Positions 1 through 5,312 of a DNA stretch of 6,124 bases are shown here, in pieces. The DNA is from a bacterium BMS3Bbin02. Its GTDB lineage: Bacteria; Actinomycetota; Acidimicrobiia; Spongiisociales; UBA5794. The stretch spans positions 1 to 6,124 of the forward strand of contig BDTL01000204.1 in the NCBI GenBank assembly GCA_002898115.1. Direction: 5' to 3'. Position numbers and translations under genes: made by a program. The number at the start of each line of letters is the position of its first letter. Within the stretch, counting starts at the first letter, position 1. The notes beneath the pieces are model-generated. The model saw only the letters and a program-made list of their open reading frames with translations. It was not told the origin of the DNA and searched no databases.

Positions 1-1211
1 AACCCGAAAGCCCGACGCCCGTGCCACTCCCCGATACCGACGTCATCTACTCCCCCATTGCATCTTCCCAGTCACCATTGGGGAATCTCGCCGAGCGGCC
101 CGTCACCGGAGGCGGGCCCTTCGGTGCGCCGACCAGTTTTGCGGCGGACCCGGCGTCGGTCCGTATTGACCTCGCGGTTGTCGACGACGACCTCTACATC
201 TCGGTCGGCACTCCACAGGATGCGTCACTCCTACGGGCAACACTGAGCGGTGCCCAGATCGAGTTCGGTGACCCGGTGACCTGGCCCACCGGAGGCAACG
301 ACCCGGTGTTCGGCCGGAGCGACGCCGGTGTCGGCCTCGTCAACCTCCCGGACCGGACCGCACAAACCGGTGCGGTGCCGTTCAAGGACGGTTGGGCATG
401 GGTTGCAGATGACCTGGTCGCGATAGGAGAACCGGACAACTACTCCGAAACACCGCTCGACCTACTTGGCGACACGTTGCTCGCAACCAACGGCGACGTG
501 GTGGTGGCACTCACGAACCCGGTTCGACGTCTCAATCACGGCATCGTTGGTGACGGTATCGAAGGTGCGGGCTTTGCGGTCATCAATGACGACGGCACGG
601 TCCGCGCCCAGGTCGTCCTCGACGCCCCCGATGTCATCGAGGGTCGTTCCGCCATGCTGGGTGACGTCACCGGGAACGGAGAAGCCGAGATTGTCGTGAC
701 CCTGTCGAACGCCGAGGTGGGCGCCTGGGTTGCGGTGTACGACCTGGACGGCACGTTGGTTGCCCGGAGCACTGCAATAGGTCTTGGCAACCGGTGGCGC
801 CACCAGATCGCGATCGTGCCCGACTCCGCCGGGCCCGTCATCCTCGACGTCGTCACGCCTCATATCGGTGGCACCCTCGAGGCGCTCCGGTTCGTCCAAG
901 GTCGGCTCGAACCGGTCGCGACAATCGGCCAATACTCGACACACACGATCAACTCACGGATCCTCGACGGCGCCTACATCGGCGACGTTAACGGTGACGG
1001 CGAGTGGGAGGCCCTGGTACCCAACCAACCCCGCAACCGTCTGGTTGCGCTCTCATTGCGTGACGGAGAGTTCGTCGAAAAGTTCTCACTGGAGACTCCC
1101 GACAAGAGCCGGTCGGAGTCCAACATTGCTGTCATCGACTGGCAAGATCGCACGGTGGTCGCGGTCGTCAGCGTCGACGGTGTCGTCACGCTCTGGATGA
1201 CCAACCCCTAG
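1..1211 (+). CDS. FG-GAP/VCBS-repeat-like protein, C-terminal part (5' end outside window)
   Basis: The reading frame is open from base 3 to the TAG at 1209-1211 (402 residues visible). A GTG at 21 could start it, but no signal peptide follows, and the in-frame codons before it (P-E-S-P-T-P-V-P) read like a proline-rich linker after an export signal. I therefore treat the gene as truncated by the window edge. Two segments match the FG-GAP/VCBS calcium-loop pattern: GDVTGNGEAEI (about residues 214-224 counted from the GTG) and GDVNGDGEWEA (about 321-331), each with Asp/Asn at alternating positions and Glu at the end. Short beta-rich blocks such as VAVYDLDGTLVA alternate with Gly/Asp turns, as in beta-propeller proteins. 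The family is usually extracellular or surface-attached and binds Ca2+, but a specific role cannot be read. No catalytic motif or membrane segment is visible. It runs opposite to all other genes here and is probably functionally unrelated to them. Confidence 0.8.
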   Translation, partial: PESPTPVPLPDTDVIYSPIASSQSPLGNLAERPVTGGGPFGAPTSFAADPASVRIDLAVVDDDLYISVGTPQDASLLRATLSGAQIEFGDPVTWPTGGNDPVFGRSDAGVGLVNLPDRTAQTGAVPFKDGWAWVADDLVAIGEPDNYSETPLDLLGDTLLATNGDVVVALTNPVRRLNHGIVGDGIEGAGFAVINDDGTVRAQVVLDAPDVIEGRSAMLGDVTGNGEAEIVVTLSNAEVGAWVAVYDLDGTLVARSTAIGLGNRWRHQIAIVPDSAGPVILDVVTPHIGGTLEALRFVQGRLEPVATIGQYSTHTINSRILDGAYIGDVNGDGEWEALVPNQPRNRLVALSLRDGEFVEKFSLETPDKSRSESNIAVIDWQDRTVVAVVSVDGVVTLWMTNP

Positions 1212-1594
1212 AAGTCCCGGGGCCATTCCGGCTGTTCAAACCTCTGGATCTCGATGAGGTTCCCATCGGGGTCCTTCAAGAACGCGTGGTAGATATTGAA
1301 CGCGTCGTTGCGGCGCGGTTCGTGGTCAAGGACAACACCCCGTTGCACCATGCCGGCGCACACGCCGTCAACATCGTCGGTCACCAGCGTGAGAACAACC
1401 CCGGACGGTTTCGCCTCACCCGACGAGCTCTGGCAGAGACCCACAAAACCCGTTTGAGAGATCCGGAAGAACCGACAGTGTGCCTCCTGCATCACGTACG
1501 GCAACCCGAGACCATCCCGGTAGAACACCGTGGACGCTTCGAGATCCGCAACGGTCACGAATATGACCGCCTGGTCAAATGGCGCCTCGCTCAC
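1208..1594 (-). CDS. VOC-superfamily (glyoxalase/bleomycin-resistance fold) protein
   Basis: This 128-residue protein has the layout of a single VOC domain: a first beta-alpha unit with VADLEASTVFYRDGLGL (residues 15-31), a second-module strand GVVLTLVTDDVDG (65-77), and the closing motif KDPDGNLIEIQ (107-117) with Glu115 at the usual C-terminal metal-ligand position. Compared with E. coli glyoxalase I, the two His ligand positions appear to be Val10 and Val67, so a classic glyoxalase I reaction is unlikely. It could be a binding protein, a dioxygenase-like relative or a small-molecule resistance protein. It starts with GTG at 1594, overlapping the TGA of gltX by four bases (GTGA), and no Shine-Dalgarno sequence is evident upstream, so translation by coupling to gltX is likely. 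It is the last gene of the unit, and its TAG overlaps the stop of the convergent gene. The fold is clear; the substrate is unknown. Confidence 0.88.
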   Translation of the reverse strand: MSEAPFDQAVIFVTVADLEASTVFYRDGLGLPYVMQEAHCRFFRISQTGFVGLCQSSSGEAKPSGVVLTLVTDDVDGVCAGMVQRGVVLDHEPRRNDAFNIYHAFLKDPDGNLIEIQRFEQPEWPRDF

Positions 1595-3045
1595 GATGCG
1601 GCATCAATCGCAACGGCCGCGGCATCAAGGCGCGCCAGCGTTCGATCCTTGCCCAACGCGGCCACCGATTCGAACAGCGGTGGGCTCACCGATGAGCCGG
1701 ACAACGCAACTCGCAGCGGCTGGAATCCCTTGCGCGGGTTCAGGCCCTCGGTTTCAAGCATTCCCCGCAGAGCGTGCTCGACAGAGTTTGTAGAGAAATC
1801 ATCGAGGCGAGCAAGAACCTCACGTGCTGAGCGAATCGCACGACCCGCATCCGGTTTTGCCATCACCTTCTGCCACGACGTCTCGTCGTAGGAAATCTCC
1901 GCGAACAGGAACCGCATCTGTGGGGCAATCTCGGTGAGCTTCTTGGCTCGCTCCTGCACAAGGGGTGCCATCTCGGCGAGCACGGCTCGCTCATCGGCAG
2001 TGAGCGCACGGCCGAGATCCTCCTCGACAAGCGGTGTCACGGTCGCAATGAAGGCATCTGCGTTCATCCCTCGGATGTAGACACCGTTCATCCACTCCAA
2101 CTTGACGGCATCGAAGATTGCAGGGTTCTTCGATACCCGATCCAACTCGAAACGTTCAATCATCGCGGCGCGGTCGACGACCGTGTCGTCGTCGCCCGGG
2201 TTCCATCCGAGCAGCGCCAAATAGTTCACGACGGCATCAGCCAGATACCCGGCGTCTCGGTACGCCGCAAGGGCGGTGTGGCCGTGACGTTTCGAGAGCT
2301 TCTTCCCATCTGGCCCCATCAGCAGGGGCAAATGCGCATACGTCGGCGGCTCGGCTCCCATGGCCTCGGTCAACAAGATGTGTTTCGGGGTCGAAGACAA
2401 CAAGTCCTCTCCCCGAATCACATGAGTGATCTCAAAATCGACATCATCAACCGTGCTGGCGAGGTGATACGTCGGCGTGCCATTCGACCGCAAGATCACA
2501 AAATCATCAACCTGGACGTGGTCGAACCGGACCTCGTCCCGCACGACATCTTCGAACACGGTCTCACCAGGGCGCGGGACCGCAAACCGAACCGTTGCGG
2601 ACTCCCCTGTTCTCAGACGCTCCTCAGCTTCTGCCGGCGACACCTTGTACCGGCCGTCGTACGCCGGCGACATCCCCTCACGGCGGGCCTCATTGCGGAA
2701 CGTCTCCAGCTGCTCGGGGGTGGCAAAGGAGTAATACGCCTTCCCCGCCTCGACCAGACCGGCGGCGACCTCCTGATACCGACCGAGCCGCTCAGACTGG
2801 CGGTACGTCTCGTGAGGTCCACCCACGATGATGCCCTCATCCCATTCAAGGCCGAGCCACCGCATCGACGCGACGATGTCGTCGGAGAACTCCTGGGTGG
2901 AACGCTCGGTGTCCGTGTCATCGCTGCGCAGAATGAACACGCCGTTGTGGTGGCGAGCGAACAGATAGTTGTAGAGGGCCGCCCGGGCCGTTCCGACATG
3001 GAGGTAGCCGGTGGGTGACGGTGCGATCCTGACCCGAACGCTCAT
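1591..3045 (-). CDS. gltX: Glutamyl-tRNA synthetase (class I)
   Basis: Attaches glutamate to tRNA(Glu) in the cytoplasm using ATP. If the genome lacks GlnRS, it would also misacylate tRNA(Gln) for the GatCAB route. The 484 residues are normal for a bacterial GluRS. RIAPSPTGYLHVGT (6-19) holds the HIGH-type motif and the Arg6/Ala8/Ser10 amino-acid-site residues. GKKLSKRHG (247-255) is the KMSKS loop. A Rossmann catalytic core comes first and an alpha-helical anticodon-binding region follows (about 320 onward). Two deviations: the usual RIEDTD is RSDDTD (40-45), putting Asp42 where T. thermophilus has Glu41, and the protein has no cysteine at all, so the zinc site of E. coli-type enzymes is absent (AYYSFATPEQL, 103-113). 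The ATG at 3045 is supported by the motif only a few residues in and by the ATGA overlap with the preceding FAH-family gene. A GGTGAG lies only 3 bases before it, so coupling is likely. Its TGA overlaps the next gene. Confidence 0.98.
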   Translation of the reverse strand: MSVRVRIAPSPTGYLHVGTARAALYNYLFARHHNGVFILRSDDTDTERSTQEFSDDIVASMRWLGLEWDEGIIVGGPHETYRQSERLGRYQEVAAGLVEAGKAYYSFATPEQLETFRNEARREGMSPAYDGRYKVSPAEAEERLRTGESATVRFAVPRPGETVFEDVVRDEVRFDHVQVDDFVILRSNGTPTYHLASTVDDVDFEITHVIRGEDLLSSTPKHILLTEAMGAEPPTYAHLPLLMGPDGKKLSKRHGHTALAAYRDAGYLADAVVNYLALLGWNPGDDDTVVDRAAMIERFELDRVSKNPAIFDAVKLEWMNGVYIRGMNADAFIATVTPLVEEDLGRALTADERAVLAEMAPLVQERAKKLTEIAPQMRFLFAEISYDETSWQKVMAKPDAGRAIRSAREVLARLDDFSTNSVEHALRGMLETEGLNPRKGFQPLRVALSGSSVSPPLFESVAALGKDRTLARLDAAAVAIDAAS

Positions 3046-3803
3046 GAGCTCACCGTGTTCGTAAGTACACCGATACCCTCGATCTGTACTTCGATCTTGT
3101 CCCCCGGGTTCACCGAACCGACCCCTTCCGGGGTACCGGTGAGAATCACGTCGCCGGGCAACAACGTCATGATCTTCGAGATGTACGACACGAGATGACC
3201 GACACCGAACACCATGTCAGCCGTGGAACCCGATTGACGGATCTCGCCGTTGACCCGGGAGATAATCGACAGCCCCTCCTGAGGATCGACATCGGTGTCG
3301 ATTGCGGGACCCAGCGGGCAGAAGGTATCGAAACCCTTGGCGCGGGTCCACTGACCGTCGGTCCGTTGATGGTCGCGCGCCGTGATGTCGTTCGCTGCGG
3401 TGTAGCCGATGATGTGAGGACCGACATCCTCAATATCAACATTGCGGGTGACCGTTCCGATAACGACCGCCAGCTCGGCCTCGTAACTCAGCTCGTTCGA
3501 CGACGCTGGGTACCGGATCTGCTGCATTGGGCCGATCACCGTTGTCGGCGGCTTCAAGAACAACAGAGGCTGCTCCGGGACCTCGTTACCCATCTCCTCG
3601 GCGTGACCCACATAATTGCGACCCACACACACGATCTTGGTCGGAATGATGGGGGCGAGCAAACGAGCTTCTTCCCAGTCAACGACAGTTTCCGTCGGCT
3701 CCCAGGCGACGAACGGCGAGCCGCGGTAGAGCCGAATCCCCTCCGGTTCAACGCCGCCATAGGTGATGTCGTCGGTCTTCGTATCGACGCGAACAATCTT
3801 CAT
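3042..3803 (-). CDS. Fumarylacetoacetate hydrolase (FAH) family protein
   Basis: Metal-dependent enzymes of this family cleave or decarboxylate acylpyruvate-type or related keto acids; members include fumarylpyruvate hydrolase, HHDD isomerase and oxaloacetate decarboxylase. The 253-residue protein has the short N-terminal extension common in bacterial members. It then shows KIVCVGRNYVGHAEEM (56-71) with the lid His67 and Glu70, FLKPPT (82-87), the metal ligands Glu108 and Glu110 in SYEAELAVVIG, Asp139 in AANDITARD, Lys156 in RAKGFDTFCPLGP, and TGTPEGVG (222-229). All expected active-site residues are present, so it should be active. The exact substrate cannot be told from sequence. The ATG at 3803 has CGGAG 8 bases upstream. 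The gene overlaps gltX by four bases. From memory, mycobacteria keep a close relative directly upstream of their GluRS gene, which supports a conserved pairing. A role in clearing a keto-acid by-product is possible but unproven. Confidence 0.95.
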   Translation of the reverse strand: MKIVRVDTKTDDITYGGVEPEGIRLYRGSPFVAWEPTETVVDWEEARLLAPIIPTKIVCVGRNYVGHAEEMGNEVPEQPLLFLKPPTTVIGPMQQIRYPASSNELSYEAELAVVIGTVTRNVDIEDVGPHIIGYTAANDITARDHQRTDGQWTRAKGFDTFCPLGPAIDTDVDPQEGLSIISRVNGEIRQSGSTADMVFGVGHLVSYISKIMTLLPGDVILTGTPEGVGSVNPGDKIEVQIEGIGVLTNTVSS

Positions 3804-3811
3804 GCAACAAA

Positions 3812-3816
3812 CTCCG
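3812..3816 (-). promoter_or_regulatory. Ribosome binding site of the FAH-family gene
   Basis: On the minus strand CGGAG sits 8 bases before the ATG at 3803, in the 27-base gap after the unknown 168-residue gene. It is a reasonable Shine-Dalgarno match and supports this start over later ones. Confidence 0.6.
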
Positions 3817-3830
3817 TACTGGTCACGTTG

Positions 3831-4337
3831 TTAAACCGGAAGGAACCGTTCGCCCGCCTGCATCCGTGCGGCGATCTGCGCGGGCACCTCCAGCAGAACA
3901 GATTCCGGGATCGCATCGACCAAAGCCCGAGCCCGAGCGTTGTCGTGAGAGATGTTGGCGAACGCCGCCTTGCGGGTCTCGACCATGGCGCCGGCGTCGT
4001 TGCCTCGGTAACCGGCGATCGTGAGAGCGACCTCGACGTCTTCGACCATCGGACCACGCATGTACCGCGATGCCCGGGCCCCCGCGATGAGAGCTAACGC
4101 GTACTCAACGTTGTGATGGTTCTCGTCATCGGCGATGGGAAACTCGGCGTTATCAATCAGCTTCAGCACAAACCCGGTATCCGGACCGGGGCGACCGAAG
4201 CCGGGGCCGGTGGGCATTTGCTCGGGTGCGGTGATGTCCCCGGGACGAGTCGGTGTCCACCGGCGCGATACTCCGACCTTAGCGGTCGGACGTGGAAGGT
4301 CGGAGAGTCCCAATTCAATATTCGGCTGCTGTCCCAT
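3831..4337 (-). CDS. Conserved-looking hypothetical protein, 168 residues, unknown function
   Basis: I do not recognise a family. The N-terminal third (1-54) is rich in Pro and Gly with basic residues (SRRWTPTRPGD, 24-34; MPTGPGFGRPGPDTGF, 41-56) and looks extended or disordered. From about residue 55 to the end the composition suggests a compact helical domain: VLKLIDNAEF, an acidic/His stretch DDENHHNVEYALALIAGARASRY (70-92), then helices to the C terminus (AQIAARMQAGERF). There is no signal peptide, membrane segment or Cys pair, so a soluble cytoplasmic protein is expected. The ATG at 4337 has weak purine-rich candidates upstream (GAGAGG 12 bases, GCGAG 8 bases). It lies 57 bases after ilvE and 27 before the FAH-family gene in the same direction, so it is very probably co-transcribed. 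Codon use matches its neighbours, and no overlapping frame on either strand gives a recognisable protein. It is a real gene by context; its function is unassigned. Confidence 0.82.
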   Translation of the reverse strand: MGQQPNIELGLSDLPRPTAKVGVSRRWTPTRPGDITAPEQMPTGPGFGRPGPDTGFVLKLIDNAEFPIADDENHHNVEYALALIAGARASRYMRGPMVEDVEVALTIAGYRGNDAGAMVETRKAAFANISHDNARARALVDAIPESVLLEVPAQIAARMQAGERFLPV

Positions 4338-4377
4338 CGTGATTACTCGCCTCTCGTCAACGCAGTGGCCCCATGGT

Positions 4378-4395
4378 ACCCGGTACTTCCCGGGT
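4378..4395 (-). other. Short GC-rich inverted repeat at the ilvE stop codon
   Basis: On the plus strand ACCCGG (4378-4383) and CCGGGT (4390-4395) are perfect complements separated by TACTTC, giving a 6-bp stem with a 6-base loop in the transcript. The stem includes the last base of the ilvE stop codon. No U-run follows on the minus strand, so it is not a standard intrinsic terminator. It could be a weak RNA-stability or attenuation hairpin, or chance in GC-rich DNA. Confidence 0.3.
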
Positions 4396-5309
4396 CAAAC
4401 GTACTCGCGCCACTCGTCATGGTCCGGGGTTTCGCCCTTCACAATTGCCATGTAGCGCTCCTGGACAAACCTCGTGATCGGACCCGGTTTGCCAATACCG
4501 ATCTCACGATCGTCGACCTCGCGCACCGGGGTTACCTCGGCGGCCGTGCCGGTGAGGAACAGTTCATCGGCGAAGTACACATCGGATCGGGTAATGACTC
4601 GCTCCGACACCTCATACCCGCCGTCGCGGAGAATCGTCATGACCGAATCGCGAGTGATGCCGGCAAGAATCCCGGATGCGACGGGTGGGGTAAACACATC
4701 GCCGTTGGAGACGAGGAACAGGTTCTCACCCGAGCCCTCGGACACCATGCCATCGTTGTTGAGCAGGAGCGCCTCATCGTATCCGGCGCGCAACGCTTCC
4801 TGTTTCGCAAGCACTGAATTGAGATAGCCTCCGGTCCCCTTGGCGTTCGGCATGAACGAGTTCTGGTCGATGCGCCGCCACGAGGACACTTTCACCCGGA
4901 TTCCGTTGCGGACACCCTCGTCACCGAGATACGTCCCCCACGGCCAGCACGCAATCACGAGCATCGGATCGGCGGCCTGCGGGTTGAGTCCCATGGACCC
5001 GCCACCGAAGAACGCCAACGGTCGGATGTATCCCTCAACAAGTCCGTTCTCGCGTACGACGAACTTCACGGCGTCGACGAGTTCCTGGGTCGAGTACTTC
5101 ACCGGAATCCAGTACGCCTTGGACCCCTTGCGGAGACGCTCCATGTGGTCAGTGAGCCGGAACACCTCGGTCCCTTGGGGTGTCTCGTATGCCCGAATCC
5201 CCTCGAATACACCGGTCCCGTAGTGCAAACCGTGGGTTAGAAAGTGGAAGTTTGCATCCTCCCACGGGGTCATTTCACCATTGATCCAAATAAGTTTTGT
5301 CGGTTCCAT
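4395..5309 (-). CDS. ilvE: Branched-chain amino acid aminotransferase
   Basis: PLP-dependent fold-type IV aminotransferase that interconverts Leu, Ile and Val with their 2-oxo acids using the glutamate/2-oxoglutarate pair: the last step of branched-chain synthesis and the first of breakdown. Its 304 residues match E. coli IlvE in length and motifs. YGTGVFEGIRAY (30-41) is the substrate-side signature, Arg96 in YIRPLAFFG corresponds to E. coli Arg97, and Lys157 in NAKGTGGYLNS is the PLP Schiff-base lysine. Glu191 in SEGSGENLF contacts the pyridine nitrogen, and GTAAEVTPV (254-262) binds the phosphate/substrate carboxylate. These features fit BCAT better than D-amino acid aminotransferase or aminodeoxychorismate lyase. 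The ATG at 5309 is fixed by AGGAG six bases upstream. Only 3 bases separate it from the stop of the peptidase gene, so the two are co-transcribed. Cytoplasmic. Confidence 0.95.
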   Translation of the reverse strand: MEPTKLIWINGEMTPWEDANFHFLTHGLHYGTGVFEGIRAYETPQGTEVFRLTDHMERLRKGSKAYWIPVKYSTQELVDAVKFVVRENGLVEGYIRPLAFFGGGSMGLNPQAADPMLVIACWPWGTYLGDEGVRNGIRVKVSSWRRIDQNSFMPNAKGTGGYLNSVLAKQEALRAGYDEALLLNNDGMVSEGSGENLFLVSNGDVFTPPVASGILAGITRDSVMTILRDGGYEVSERVITRSDVYFADELFLTGTAAEVTPVREVDDREIGIGKPGPITRFVQERYMAIVKGETPDHDEWREYV

Positions 5310-5312
5310 CGG

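Noticed and set aside
660..671. Perfect 12-base palindrome GGTGACGTCACC
   Set aside because: It encodes the Gly-Asp-Val-Thr of the first FG-GAP-like loop in the middle of a gene; no promoter or second copy nearby, so it is most simply coding coincidence.
462..944. 160-codon minus-strand open frame opposite the FG-GAP-like gene
   Set aside because: No motif; the plus-strand frame has clear repeat motifs and normal codon use, so this is a shadow.
2278..3018. 246-codon plus-strand open frame antisense to gltX
   Set aside because: It is fully inside gltX on the opposite strand, has no family resemblance, and its length is explained by the few stops in antisense frames of GC-rich genes.
3195..4097. 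Long plus-strand open frame antisense to the FAH-family and unknown genes
   Set aside because: It lies opposite an FAH-family gene with complete active-site motifs; its own translation is Arg/Asp/His-rich with no recognisable domain, as expected for a shadow frame in GC-rich DNA.
4376..4386. Tight palindrome GTACC-C-GGTAC between ilvE and the unknown gene
   Set aside because: There is only one central base, so it cannot form an RNA hairpin, and nothing else marks it as an operator.
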